Of a stretch of 46,647 nt of DNA, positions 32,308 to 41,378 are shown piece by piece. Source of the stretch: VGMD01 sp964552055 (GTDB taxonomy: Bacteria > Chlamydiota > Chlamydiia > Chlamydiales > 2-12-FULL-49-11); assembly GCA_964552055.1 (NCBI GenBank), contig CAZKFL010000014.1, positions 1 to 46,647 on the forward strand, read 5' to 3'. Both the position numbers and the translations under genes were made by a program. The notes under the pieces were generated by a model. That model had not been told where the DNA came from. It searched no databases and saw nothing but the letters and a program-made list of their open reading frames with translations. The stretch's first letter is position 1. Each line of letters begins with the position of its first letter.

Positions 32308-33537
32308 CTAAAGGCGTTTTGAGCCTTTGTAGTAGTGGATTAGGGTTAGTGCGAGAATGCCTGCTGCAAGGAAGAGGATAATTTTGGGGGAGACGAGGAG
32401 GAGGGCTGAACCGAAAAGGCAGATAAGGCCATCGCCAAGGACCCGGAGGGAGAGTTGGACGCCCATCACTTCGCCTTGGATGGTATCGCTAACGGAGTTG
32501 GAGATTTTAACTGTGATGAGGGTTGCTGTGAGGCCGATTGCAAGGCCTGATAGTCCAAAGAGAGTCACCATGAGTAGAGGTGAGTTTGTGAGCGCGACTA
32601 TTGTTAATATTAGGGTTAGTGAGGAAAGTGTAGAGCAGATGATAGTTTTTTTGGGAAAGTGCTTTGAAAAGAAGGCAGGAAGCATCCCGTTTCCTATGGC
32701 GAGTGCAAGACAAAGAACGCTGTTATAGAGGGCTAGGTCTGAGGGCCCAAGTAACCATTTAACAGTGAGATAGACGGGACCAAATTCATAAAAAATATCG
32801 ACACCAAGTGTAAAGGCTGTTGATGTAATCATAAGAAATTGGAGTTTTTTATTTCTAAATAGAATGTTCATTCGTTTAAAAATGTTGATTCTTTGATAGA
32901 TCGAGAGAATCTCTTTTATGTGATTTTTTGGAGTTTCTTTTAACATGAAGGCTGCAAGCGCTGCTAAACAAATAAAAAAAATGCAGATAAAATAAAATGG
33001 TGTCGAAGTCGTTAAGTATTCCCATATCGATTTGTCTGTCATGAGGCCGCCAATTAGAGGGCCGATTAAATAGGCAATAGATGATGAGGCATTGATTTTC
33101 CCAAAGGCTTCTTGCTTTGAAATCGAGGTGAGTTCTGAGGCCATAGCTCTTGCGATTGCTATGTTGCCTTCCATAAATCCGGCAACAAATCGGCTTATAA
33201 TAAGCATACCTAGGGCGCCTTTAGCAATAGCAATTCCTGTACATAAATTAGCAATAGCTGAAATAAGAAGGCTTCCCCACAATAGCTTTTTTCGCCCAAA
33301 GTCATCGGAAAGGGATCCTAAAATGGGTGATCCGATAAATTGTCCAATTGGATAAACAGCTAGTGTTGCACCTAAAAAAAGAGCCCTAACTCCTTCGCTG
33401 CAGTTTATCGGTAAAATTGCATATTCTGGATTTAAAAAAAGAGCCGGAAAAATTAAATACGGCATCGAGATTCCTAGAAATCCTAGGAATACAATTGTTA
33501 AAATTATCCAAAGCTGTCTTCTTTCTTTTGTTAACAT
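32308..33537 (-). CDS. Major facilitator superfamily transporter (drug/polyamine exporter type)
   Basis: A 409-residue, 12-helix permease. The cytoplasmic loop motif GSLSDDFGRKK between helices 2 and 3 is the MFS signature of the drug:H+ antiporter kind, followed by ISRFVAGFMEGNIAIARAMASEL. It starts 9 nt after potD and is most likely the last gene of the pot operon. Substrate cannot be read from sequence; its place suggests polyamine handling, but TCR/Tet-like proteins are often drug exporters. The last 120 nt are strongly C-rich on the sense strand (about 48 C to 19 G) and no intrinsic terminator follows. Confidence 0.88.
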   Translation of the reverse strand: MLTKERRQLWIILTIVFLGFLGISMPYLIFPALFLNPEYAILPINCSEGVRALFLGATLAVYPIGQFIGSPILGSLSDDFGRKKLLWGSLLISAIANLCTGIAIAKGALGMLIISRFVAGFMEGNIAIARAMASELTSISKQEAFGKINASSSIAYLIGPLIGGLMTDKSIWEYLTTSTPFYFICIFFICLAALAAFMLKETPKNHIKEILSIYQRINIFKRMNILFRNKKLQFLMITSTAFTLGVDIFYEFGPVYLTVKWLLGPSDLALYNSVLCLALAIGNGMLPAFFSKHFPKKTIICSTLSSLTLILTIVALTNSPLLMVTLFGLSGLAIGLTATLITVKISNSVSDTIQGEVMGVQLSLRVLGDGLICLFGSALLLVSPKIILFLAAGILALTLIHYYKGSKRL

Positions 33538-33546
33538 GAAAACCTA

Positions 33547-34605
33547 TTACGATTTAATTTCCACCCAGGCGGGGCGATATCGCTTTTTGGGGATAAGGTA
33601 ATGGGTGAAATATAGGTCATCTCTAGACTTAATTTCATTAAATAGCTCTTGGTATCTTGGAATATCTGCATAGGGTGTAAGAGGAAGCACATCTTTGCAG
33701 GCAGGAAAAAGAGGACTTTCTGAAAGGCTTGCAGCCATGCTTTCTGGCTTATAGATGTAGTTAATAAATTTATAAGCAGAATCAAGATTTTTGGATTTTG
33801 CTGAGATTGCAACGGTTTCAATGCTTGTAAAGACTCCTTCTTTTGGCAAATGTATTTGAAGGTGTGATAATTCATTGTAATGTTTCCAAAAAAATGAGAC
33901 GCGCATAAGGGCCGTTGGGCAGTCTTTAGACGAGATCATGTACTGAACTCTATTGTCTGTATAGGCTTCAACATGTTTTTTTTGATGCTTTAGGAGATTC
34001 ATAACTTCATATTCTTCACGTGATGAGAGGGTTGTTTTATACCCATAAAGATGGTGTGCGGCAAAGTCAAATGCTTCGACTGGGTCATCTGTCATAACTA
34101 CTTTATTGTTACCTTCAAAAAGAAGCGAGAGAGAAGGAATAAATGAATTGGTTGTTTTCGACTTTTCTTCAGTTATTCCATACACTTCCCAATTGTAAGG
34201 AATTGAATATGTGTTATTTGGGTCAAAAACGCGATTCATAAGGTAGGGTTCAATTCTATCTAAAAATTGTAATTTGCATTTTTCTAAAGGTTTTAAAAGT
34301 CCTTTCTCAACTAAAGAGGTAACGCCATAATCTGATGGAAAAACTAGGTCGTAATCACTACCCTTAGTATTTTCAAGTTTTACTATTAGATCTTCATTGC
34401 TTGTATAAAAATTAACAACAAGATGAATTCCTGTTTCTTTTTCGAATTGTTTAAATATTGCTTCGGGGAACATGTCTCCCCAAATAAAAATATTGAGTGT
34501 AGGTTTGGTTTTTAAGGAGTTGAAAGTTTGCGAAACAAAATAGGTGCTTGAAAGTAAGGCTAGAGTAATTAAGAAAATAAAAAAAGATCTAATTAATATT
34601 TTCAT
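33547..34605 (-). CDS. potD: Spermidine/putrescine-binding protein
   Basis: A 352-residue periplasmic binding protein of the polyamine ABC importer. An N-terminal hydrophobic signal (FFIFLITLALLSSTYFV) is followed by the typical LNIFIWGDMFPEAIFKQFEKETGI and YDLVFPSDYGVTSLVEKGLLKPL segments. There is no lipobox cysteine, so it may be released into the periplasm or remain anchored by an uncleaved signal. Its ATG overlaps the potC stop; GAGG stands upstream. Confidence 0.93.
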   Translation of the reverse strand: MKILIRSFFIFLITLALLSSTYFVSQTFNSLKTKPTLNIFIWGDMFPEAIFKQFEKETGIHLVVNFYTSNEDLIVKLENTKGSDYDLVFPSDYGVTSLVEKGLLKPLEKCKLQFLDRIEPYLMNRVFDPNNTYSIPYNWEVYGITEEKSKTTNSFIPSLSLLFEGNNKVVMTDDPVEAFDFAAHHLYGYKTTLSSREEYEVMNLLKHQKKHVEAYTDNRVQYMISSKDCPTALMRVSFFWKHYNELSHLQIHLPKEGVFTSIETVAISAKSKNLDSAYKFINYIYKPESMAASLSESPLFPACKDVLPLTPYADIPRYQELFNEIKSRDDLYFTHYLIPKKRYRPAWVEIKS

Positions 34606-35384
34606 TAGAAGATCCTCGCTTCTTTCTTAAGTGAAAAGAATAAGGTTGTTAAGAGGGCAATTAGTATGAGAAGGATAGAAGCAAATGCATTAATGACAGG
34701 TGATACACCATATCGAATCGATGCTACTAAAAACAATGAAAGTGTTTGAACAGAAGGCCCTGAGCAGAAATAGGAGAGAACAAAATCATCAAATGAAATG
34801 ATAAAAATCATTAGTGCTGCAGCAAACAGCGTAGGTTTCATCAGTGGAAGAGCTATTTTAAAAAAAGTTTGTGTGTAGCTAGCTCCTAAAACTCTTGACG
34901 CCTCAAAAATTCTTTTGTCTATTTCAGAAAACCTAATAAAGAGGATAGGGATTGAAAATCCAAGACCTAATACAGTATGAGCAATTATAATTGTGGGAAG
35001 GCCAAGGGGAAGGTGTACGAGATTAAAATAACTTAGTAATCCTACGCCTAAAACTGTTTCTGGTATGATTAGGTTTCCATAGAACAGCACCGGCCAGTTT
35101 CCAAGATTCTTCATTCGTGAAAGAAGATAGAGAAGAAGCATTGTCAATAGAATGGAAAGAATTGTTGATGAAGATGCTACAATAAAGGAATTAAAAAAGG
35201 ATTCCCAAAGTTTGCTTGATGTAAACAGCTCGTTATACCATTTTAGGGTAAAGTGTCCCCAAGGTGCTGGAAAAGATTTTGTATTAAATGATGAACAGAT
35301 GAGAACAAATAGGGGAAGGTAGAGAAATCCAAACGTTGATACTAGAAAAATAGAGGGAATCAGTTTTTTTAAGCGTTTGCCCAT
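34605..35384 (-). CDS. potC: Polyamine ABC transporter permease PotC
   Basis: A 259-residue inner-membrane permease with about six helices and the ABC-importer coupling motif seen as EASRVLGASYTQTFFKIALPLMKP. N-terminal LVSTFGFLYLPLFVLICSSFN and FTLKWYNELF are typical of PotC. The start overlaps potB by 16 nt. Confidence 0.93.
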   Translation of the reverse strand: MGKRLKKLIPSIFLVSTFGFLYLPLFVLICSSFNTKSFPAPWGHFTLKWYNELFTSSKLWESFFNSFIVASSSTILSILLTMLLLYLLSRMKNLGNWPVLFYGNLIIPETVLGVGLLSYFNLVHLPLGLPTIIIAHTVLGLGFSIPILFIRFSEIDKRIFEASRVLGASYTQTFFKIALPLMKPTLFAAALMIFIISFDDFVLSYFCSGPSVQTLSLFLVASIRYGVSPVINAFASILLILIALLTTLFFSLKKEARIF

Positions 35385-36301
35385 TTACCTCTCCCTACTA
35401 AGATTTCTGTTACCTTATTTATTCCAAGATGGAGAAAGATCAGTGTTAAAAGAAGAGTAGAGACGCTTACTACAGTAAATGCAATTCCTAATGGAGCTGT
35501 TGCCTTGTCCATTACGAATAGTGAAATAACGTTACCGATATAAAGGTCTTTTGCCCCCCCCATTATTTCTGGGATTACAAACTCTCCAAATGCAGGGATA
35601 AAAACAAGATAGATACCAGACCTAATGGCATTCATGCTTACTGGAATAAGGATTCTTCGGATTGTTTGGTTTTTATTAGCGCCTAGATCTAGTGAGGCTT
35701 CTAATAGTGAGTGGTCAAATCGTTCTAACGAAGAGAAAATTGGAAGCACCATAAAGGGTAAATAAAAATAAATCATCATCAGTTGAATTGCAAAAGGACT
35801 GTTTAGGAAATGAATTGGTGCGGAGATAAGTCCTGATTGGGTGAGAAAATTATTTAGAAAACCTTCATTATCAAGAACAAAAAACCAAGCGTAGATGTGA
35901 AGAATAAAATTTGTCCAAAATGGAATTATCAAGAGAAATAATAAAAAATTTTTAAGCTTTCCACTATGAAAAACAATTGTGTATGCAAGTGGAAAACCAA
36001 TTAGAAGGCAGATGAATGTAGTTAAAGAAGCAAGGGAAAGAGAATTTTGAATGACATGGAAATAAGTAGGTGTAAGCACTGATTTAAAATGCTGTAGTGT
36101 GAAAGCTTCAAAATGTCCTGCTTTCGTTAACTTTGTAAAACTAGATGTAATTAAAATAAGTAAAGGGAGGTAGAAGAAGAAAAATTGCCAGATAAAAGGA
36201 GTTGACCCAAGAGCAAAGGGGATTTGTTTTTTAAATCGTTTCCAAATTGTGATTTTTTTCTTTTGAGGAATAGGAAGAATTTGAGGTATTGCCTGATCCA
36301 T
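35369..36301 (-). CDS. potB: Polyamine ABC transporter permease PotB
   Basis: A permease of about 310 residues. The ATG at 36301 is chosen because AGAGG lies 8 nt before it and potA ends at 36304; a longer reading into potA is unlikely. It has a polar N-terminus, six predicted helices (first FIWQFFFFYLPLLILITSSF) and the coupling loop LEASLDLGANKNQTIRRILIPVS. It pairs with PotC to form the membrane channel. Confidence 0.93.
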   Translation of the reverse strand: MDQAIPQILPIPQKKKITIWKRFKKQIPFALGSTPFIWQFFFFYLPLLILITSSFTKLTKAGHFEAFTLQHFKSVLTPTYFHVIQNSLSLASLTTFICLLIGFPLAYTIVFHSGKLKNFLLFLLIIPFWTNFILHIYAWFFVLDNEGFLNNFLTQSGLISAPIHFLNSPFAIQLMMIYFYLPFMVLPIFSSLERFDHSLLEASLDLGANKNQTIRRILIPVSMNAIRSGIYLVFIPAFGEFVIPEIMGGAKDLYIGNVISLFVMDKATAPLGIAFTVVSVSTLLLTLIFLHLGINKVTEILVGRGKWANA

Positions 36302-36303
36302 TT

Positions 36304-37392
36304 TTATACCTCTAGCAAAACAACATTCTCTTTTTGCCAAGATAGATGAACTTCATCATCGTAATCAATATTTTCTTGGGGGAAATGTTCTTCATTTTGT
36401 TCAAATACTTGAACTTTCATACGGTTTTTTAGGATCACCTCATAAAGAGTGGATCTACCTGTATAAACAATAGAATGCACTGTTCCCGTAAGTGTGTTTG
36501 AAAAGTTCTCAACCGGTTTTTTCGAAATAAAGATTTTTTCTGGGCGGATGCTCATAATCGCTTCTTTTGAGGTAGAAAATGAGCTATTATGAGAAAGTGC
36601 TATAGAAAAATGCCCAAGTCCTGAAACTTCAAATTTTGCTTCTGTTTCATGAGCATGAAGTGTCCCGTCAAAAATGTTGGTGTTCCCCACAAATTGTGCT
36701 ACAAATGTCGAGTTAGGAAATTCATATATTTGCTTAGGAGTCCCAATTTGTGCTACTTTCCCATGAGGTGTAAGAATTGCCATGTGATCTGCAACTGTTA
36801 GCGCTTCAAATTGATCGTGGGTAACATATACGAAAGTAGTAAGGAGTTTGTCCTGAAGGTCAATTAGTTCAATAAGGAGTTTTTCACGAAGTTTAAAGTC
36901 GAGCGCTGCTAATGGCTCATCAAGAAGGAGCACTTCTGGTTCGCTAATAATTGCTCTTGCAATAGCAACACGTTGTTGCTGGCCACCAGAAAGTTGTGAC
37001 GGCTTTTTATAAACATGATCTTCTAGATGAAATGCTTTTAATAATTTTAACACTTTATAGGAGATCTCTTCCATAGGCCTTCCTTGAATGGTAAGGCTGT
37101 AAGCAACATTATCAAAAACGGAAAGGTGGGGAAATAGGGCGTAATTTTGAAAAACTACATTAATCTTTCTTTTATGGACGGGTTCATCGGTAATATCGAC
37201 ATTTCCTAGAAAAATCCTTCCCGAATCAACTTTTTCAAGACCAGCAATTAGGCGCAAAAGGGTTGTCTTACCACAACCAGAGGGTCCAAGGAGGGCAAAA
37301 AATTCGCCAGATGGAATTTCTAAAGAAATATTGTCAAATATAGTAACCCCATTTTTGGTTTTAGATACATTTTTTAGACAAATATTTCTCAA
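36304..37392 (-). CDS. potA: Polyamine ABC transporter ATPase PotA
   Basis: A 362-residue ATPase. Walker A is GPSGCGKTT, the signature LSGGQQQRVAIARA, Walker B VLLLDEPLAALD, and the C-terminal regulatory TOBE-like part carries MSIRPEKIFISK. The start must be the TTG at 37392 because no ATG or GTG stands near; GGGG lies 11 nt before. It is first in the potABCD-MFS operon and divergent from trxB. Confidence 0.94.
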   Translation of the reverse strand: MRNICLKNVSKTKNGVTIFDNISLEIPSGEFFALLGPSGCGKTTLLRLIAGLEKVDSGRIFLGNVDITDEPVHKRKINVVFQNYALFPHLSVFDNVAYSLTIQGRPMEEISYKVLKLLKAFHLEDHVYKKPSQLSGGQQQRVAIARAIISEPEVLLLDEPLAALDFKLREKLLIELIDLQDKLLTTFVYVTHDQFEALTVADHMAILTPHGKVAQIGTPKQIYEFPNSTFVAQFVGNTNIFDGTLHAHETEAKFEVSGLGHFSIALSHNSSFSTSKEAIMSIRPEKIFISKKPVENFSNTLTGTVHSIVYTGRSTLYEVILKNRMKVQVFEQNEEHFPQENIDYDDEVHLSWQKENVVLLEV

Positions 37393-37411
37393 ATTTATCT
37401 TAACCCCTTAA

Positions 37412-37440
37412 ATTATGGTTAGAGCCTTATTGTTGTCGAA
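37412..37440 (-). promoter_or_regulatory. Likely promoter of the pot operon
   Basis: On the minus strand TTCGAC (37440-37435), 17 bp, CATAAT (37417-37412), about 20 nt before the TTG start codon of potA. That leaves a very short leader, which is a caveat. Confidence 0.4.
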
Positions 37441-37489
37441 TTTAAGCACCTATTTTCGCCCATGTGTCTAATTTTCACAATAACTTTCA

Positions 37490-37518
37490 TTGCTTTTTTG
37501 ATCTTTTTTTCACATAAT
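37490..37518 (+). promoter_or_regulatory. Likely promoter of trxB
   Basis: TTGCTT (37490-37495), 17 bp of T-rich spacer, CATAAT (37513-37518), 26 nt before the preferred ATG at 37544. Confidence 0.45.
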
Positions 37519-37543
37519 CTCAACTTTAATCTATGGGGTGACA

Positions 37544-38494
37544 ATGAAAGATAAAAATGTAGTGATTATTGGATCGGGACCGGCAGCTTGGACGGCGGCC
37601 CTTTATGCCGCTCGAGCGGAGCTAATGCCTGTCGTTATTACAGGTGTCAAGAAGGGTGGCCAAAGAGGAGGTCAGCTTACAACCACCAATGAAGTAGAGA
37701 ATTTCCCTGGATTTCCTCTAGGAGTGAGCGGTCCTGAGTTAATTCGACTAATGGAACATCAGGCAAGACGCTTTGGCATTGAAGTCTTAGAAGAAGATGT
37801 GATTGAGATTGATTCAAGTGTCCATCCTTTTATAGTTAAAGGTTCAAGCAACACTGTAGTTTCGCGCTCAATCATCTTAGCCACAGGCGCTTACGCTAAA
37901 AAGATGGACGTGCCTGGTAATAATGAATTTTGGAATAAAGGAATAAGCGCCTGCGCAGTCTGCGACGGAGCGCTTCCATTTTTTAGAAATCAGCCTCTAG
38001 CAGTTATCGGGGGTGGTGACTCTGCTTGTGAAGAGGCTCATTTTTTAACAAAATATGCTTCAGAGGTGTATTTGATCGTCCGGAAAGATCATCTAAGAGC
38101 TTCAAAAATCATGCAAGATCGAGTTTTGGAGCACCCTAAAATTAAAGTTATTTTTTCTCACACATTAGAAAGAGCTTTAGGAGCGATGGCTCTTGAAGGG
38201 ATTGAAATAAAAAATTCACAAACAGGTGAAAAACAATATTTGACGGTTCGAGGACTGTTTTATGCAATTGGCCATGAACCAAATACTGGAATTGTAAAAG
38301 GAATTATTGATCTTGACGAGACAGGATATGCACTTGTGAAATCGGGAACTACGCATACTTCTTTTGAGGGTATTTTTGCTGCAGGTGATGTAAGCGATAA
38401 AAGGTATCGTCAGGCAATAACAGCCGCAGGAATGGGGTGTATGGCAGCATTAGATGTAGAAAAGTGGCTTACAGAACACAGCGCGGAGAAATGA
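37544..38494 (+). CDS. trxB: Thioredoxin reductase
   Basis: A flavoprotein of 316 residues that reduces thioredoxin with NADPH. It contains the FAD loop IIGSGPAAWTAALYAARAEL, the redox pair CAVC (about residues 137-140) and the NADPH loop IGGGDSACEEAHFL, ending with FAAGDVSDKRYRQAITAAG. The ATG at 37544 has GGGG 5 nt before it; an in-frame GTG two codons earlier overlaps that site. trxB near acpS is also the arrangement I recall in C. trachomatis (CT099-CT100). Confidence 0.97.
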   Translation: MKDKNVVIIGSGPAAWTAALYAARAELMPVVITGVKKGGQRGGQLTTTNEVENFPGFPLGVSGPELIRLMEHQARRFGIEVLEEDVIEIDSSVHPFIVKGSSNTVVSRSIILATGAYAKKMDVPGNNEFWNKGISACAVCDGALPFFRNQPLAVIGGGDSACEEAHFLTKYASEVYLIVRKDHLRASKIMQDRVLEHPKIKVIFSHTLERALGAMALEGIEIKNSQTGEKQYLTVRGLFYAIGHEPNTGIVKGIIDLDETGYALVKSGTTHTSFEGIFAAGDVSDKRYRQAITAAGMGCMAALDVEKWLTEHSAEK

Positions 38495-39309
38495 AGAGCA
38501 AATCGCAATTAGTTATTACTTGTTTAACAATGGTGATGAAGCTTTATGCTCTTGAAGAAGAGCCTTGGTTTCATCCACCATTGAATTTCCACGCAAAAAC
38601 AGCTCTTGATGGAAGTTTTTTTACAGGAGTGAATAACGGAATTAATCCATTTGATTATCATTCAACTAATATCGAGGTGATAGCAGGGCTTCTAGCTCCA
38701 CTTACACCAAAATGGGATGCTGAGGTTGAAGTGGAGCTAGAAGGCACAAGCATGACAAGTTTTGGGTTTGAAAGTGCAGCTCTCCAAGTAAGGAGACTTT
38801 TCTTAAATGATATAGTCGAGAATTTTGTTAGTCTAGATGTCGGCGCAAATATTCGAGCTGTCCCTCAGAAAATGCTTTTTGACGTTGCAATCCCTTACCA
38901 TTCCTTATGGAACTTCGAATTAACTGCAGCTCTTGGAAAAGAGTTTACAAATGAAGATGATTGGCTATGGCGCACTTTTATTTCTGGTGCAGTTGGTCAA
39001 GCTAATCGTGGATATCCATGGCTTAAAGCAAATTTTGACATTAGGGCAAAAGCTTTTAAGTATTACATGTTTTCAGCATTCCTTAAATCCTATTTTGGTC
39101 TCGGGAACCGCACGCTTATCAATGTCCATAACTTTAATGGATACGCTTTTTACAAGCACCAAAGTGTTGATGTAGGTGCGACATTTACAATACTTTTTAC
39201 GGCTTATGGCTCCCTAAATTTTTCCTACACACATAGATTTTACGCAAAAACTTATCCTGAAGACTACAATGCCTTTAGAATTACTTACGACTTGCCCTTC
39301 TCCTTCTAG
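38491..39309 (+). CDS. Small outer-membrane beta-barrel-like protein
   Basis: A 272-residue protein whose ATG overlaps the trxB stop (ATGA). A hydrophobic N-terminus (LVITCLTMVMKLYA) resembles a signal peptide cut after LYA. The mature part alternates polar and aromatic residues in strand-like blocks (NIEVIAGLLAPLTPKWDAEVEVELEG, VGATFTILFTAYGSLNFSYTHRFYAKTY) and ends in phenylalanine (DLPFSF), the BamA recognition pattern. I do not recognise a named family. Coupling to trxB may be incidental, or hint at disulfide-rich envelope biology. Confidence 0.75.
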   Translation: MKSKSQLVITCLTMVMKLYALEEEPWFHPPLNFHAKTALDGSFFTGVNNGINPFDYHSTNIEVIAGLLAPLTPKWDAEVEVELEGTSMTSFGFESAALQVRRLFLNDIVENFVSLDVGANIRAVPQKMLFDVAIPYHSLWNFELTAALGKEFTNEDDWLWRTFISGAVGQANRGYPWLKANFDIRAKAFKYYMFSAFLKSYFGLGNRTLINVHNFNGYAFYKHQSVDVGATFTILFTAYGSLNFSYTHRFYAKTYPEDYNAFRITYDLPFSF

Positions 39310-39326
39310 AGAAGTAAGAAGGAAGA

Positions 39327-39430
39327 ATTCACCCCAGAGGCGCAGAGGACGCCGAGATCACAGAGGCAAAATAGAAATTACCAAAAAAATTTTCTTTTTT
39401 TTATTCACTCTCTGCGTCTTTGTGGTGAAT
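39327..39430. repeat. 104-bp mini inverted repeat between convergent genes
   Basis: ATTCACC at 39327 and GGTGAAT ending at 39430 are the outer ends. Inside them CCAGAGGCGCAGAGGACGCC and ACTCTCTGCGTCTTTGTGG are related in inverted orientation. The centre is A/T-rich (AAAAAAATTTTCTTTTTTTT). It is of the same type as the ends of the GxxExxY element but carries no gene, and sits between the 3' ends of the barrel gene and acpS. Confidence 0.7.
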
Positions 39431-39442
39431 CTTTTTTTAGTT

Positions 39443-39817
39443 TTATTTGAGGGCGATGACGGTTGCTGTGGCGTAGTGCTTGGAATGTGAAAGTGTTATG
39501 TGAAAATGGGGGTTACCAAAGTGCTCGCTTGCTTTGGGGGAGAGTCTGACTATGGGTTTTCCGGCGGGGTCGTTTAGAATTTCGATATCATGAAAGGCAA
39601 TCTCTTTACCAAAGCCTCTTCCAAGTGATTTGACAACTGCTTCTTTTGCGCAAAAGCGGACAGTAAATCTGGCTGTTGGATCAGCAAATTTTTTGCAGTA
39701 TTCTTGCTCCTGCTTAGAGAAAAGTTTATCGAGAAATTTCTGGCCATGTTCATCGAGTACTTGTTTGAAGCGCTCGATTTCAAGAATATCAGTTCCTAGG
39801 CCTAAAATATCACTCAT
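39443..39817 (-). CDS. acpS: Holo-ACP synthase
   Basis: About 124 residues; transfers phosphopantetheine from CoA to acyl carrier protein. The metal-binding LGLGTDILEIERF (Asp10) and FCAKEAVVKSLGRG are both present. The ATG at 39817 gives the normal length; ATG 39826 is an alternative. The start overlaps the end of the PIN-TRAM gene by 8 nt. Confidence 0.94.
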   Translation of the reverse strand: MSDILGLGTDILEIERFKQVLDEHGQKFLDKLFSKQEQEYCKKFADPTARFTVRFCAKEAVVKSLGRGFGKEIAFHDIEILNDPAGKPIVRLSPKASEHFGNPHFHITLSHSKHYATATVIALK

Positions 39818-40889
39818 GATGGTCATACGCTGGTTCTTGATCGAAGAGGGGCGAGTGTTCTTCAACAATAGCGTTTGTGAATATGATTCGACCAGCTGAA
39901 GTTTGCTTAACAGAGATTACTTGGGTATCTATGATTTCCCCTATATATTCTCCACCATTATTAACCACAACCATAGTGCCATCATCTAGATAGCCAACGC
40001 CTTGCTTGGGTTCTTTTCCATAACGTTGAATTTTTATGGTAATTGTTTCGCCGGGGGGCGTCAATGGTTTAAGAGAATTGGATAGAGCGTAAAAATTGAT
40101 AAATAGAATGTCGCCTTCTGCAGGTGTATGAGATCTGTTTGGATCAGCTGTTAGAATGTTTGTTTCTAAGAGTTTTGCGAGTTTTAAAAATTTTTGAGAA
40201 AGGTCTTTTACTTCTGGAAAATCTGTCTCGCTATAGCGAAGGCAAAGTGAAGGCATTGTTTCTAATTTTTTGAGAATTTCAAGGGAGCGCTTGCATCTAG
40301 ATTTAACGCCTTCGTCAAGTGATTCACAATTTGCTTGAAGATCTTTCACGAGAAATCTAGGGATGATAATTTGATTGTTTAAGATCCCATGGGAACAAAA
40401 ATCGAGAATCCTTGCATCAGACAAAACAGCGCTATCTAGTAGAAGGTCTTTTTTTCTATGAACTGAGTGAGAAAACTTGATAAAAGGGATTGCAATATGA
40501 AATTCATCAGAAAATCTAAAGGCAAGAAGCGTTCCTAAATAAAGACTTATAAGATAAAGAGAAATTTTTGTGAGTTCAACTATATTGGTGTTTAAGGTCA
40601 TGCTGAGAGAAGTTACATGAACTATCGTATCAAATATGACAACAAACGCTTTTCCTAGCAAAAATCCTGAGAATAGGCCAACTGTTGCAATATTAAACAT
40701 GCGCAAACTAAATCGTTTAAAACACATCTCGATTCCAATTAGAAACAAGGTGAGTGTTCCGCCTAGGCAAACCCCTGTCAATAATTTTACAGGCGTAGAG
40801 TAAGCGGGACAACTTAACATGTAAGTTGTCATGAAGAAAAGACTTAGGATTCCGAATAATATACGAGAAAAAATAATTGCTAGGTGCAT
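39810..40889 (-). CDS. Membrane-bound PIN-TRAM domain protein (YacL-like)
   Basis: About 359 residues from the ATG at 40889, chosen because AAAGGGG stands before it. Four hydrophobic segments occupy about 1-130. A PIN-like nuclease domain follows (LLLDSAVLSDARILDFC to NILTADPNR), with the acidic residues expected of PIN metal sites, then a TRAM domain (GETITIKIQRYGKEPKQGVGYLDDGTMVVVNNGGEYIGE) for RNA binding. The family is widespread; suggested to be an RNase, with the biological role unclear. It lies between rlmH and acpS. Confidence 0.9.
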   Translation of the reverse strand: MHLAIIFSRILFGILSLFFMTTYMLSCPAYSTPVKLLTGVCLGGTLTLFLIGIEMCFKRFSLRMFNIATVGLFSGFLLGKAFVVIFDTIVHVTSLSMTLNTNIVELTKISLYLISLYLGTLLAFRFSDEFHIAIPFIKFSHSVHRKKDLLLDSAVLSDARILDFCSHGILNNQIIIPRFLVKDLQANCESLDEGVKSRCKRSLEILKKLETMPSLCLRYSETDFPEVKDLSQKFLKLAKLLETNILTADPNRSHTPAEGDILFINFYALSNSLKPLTPPGETITIKIQRYGKEPKQGVGYLDDGTMVVVNNGGEYIGEIIDTQVISVKQTSAGRIIFTNAIVEEHSPLFDQEPAYDHHE

Positions 40890-40942
40890 ATAAACCCCTT
40901 TGATATAAAATAAAATTGTAAAGGGCTTAATGTTTTTTGTCA

Positions 40943-41344
40943 CTATTTGTGATATGCAGATCCTTTATATATTTCAAATCCGCGATAGATTTGTTCAAGC
41001 AATACAAGCCTTACAAGCTGATGGGTGAAGGTCATGGAAGAAAGACTAAATTTGAAAGATGCTCCTTCAATAATATTTTTTGGGGGCCCTTCTGGACCTC
41101 CAATTACAAAAATATGCGACGGTTTAGACATGAGAAATTCACTAAATTCCTCGCTACTTAAACTTTTTCCTTGAACATCAAGAAGGGAGTATTTCTCTTC
41201 CTTTAAGTGTAGCTCTTTAGGAAATATCCATTCAATTTTGGCCTCTCTTGATAAACGCTTTTCATACTCAGAAAGCGCGCTTATTAACCAAGGTTCCTTG
41301 TGCTTGCCTGGAGAAATGATCTTGATCCTCATCATGCGGATCAT
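40943..41344 (-). CDS. rlmH: 23S rRNA pseudouridine-1915 N3-methyltransferase
   Basis: A SPOUT-fold methyltransferase modifying the ribosomal decoding-site helix 69. It shows FVIGGPEGPPKNI (SAM knot) and the family's C-terminal LVRLVLLEQIYRGFEIYKGSAYHK. The start could be any of ATG 41344, 41335 or 41332, the last giving the usual MRIKII beginning; no clear binding site decides. It is divergent from lgt. Confidence 0.93.
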   Translation of the reverse strand: MIRMMRIKIISPGKHKEPWLISALSEYEKRLSREAKIEWIFPKELHLKEEKYSLLDVQGKSLSSEEFSEFLMSKPSHIFVIGGPEGPPKNIIEGASFKFSLSSMTFTHQLVRLVLLEQIYRGFEIYKGSAYHK

Positions 41345-41378
41345 TATAATGAAGCGGTAAATTTACTTGTAGGTATAT

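Noticed and set aside
38437..38490. 18-codon N-terminal extension of the barrel protein inside trxB
   Set aside because: The later ATG overlaps the trxB stop in the usual coupled manner and directly starts a signal peptide.
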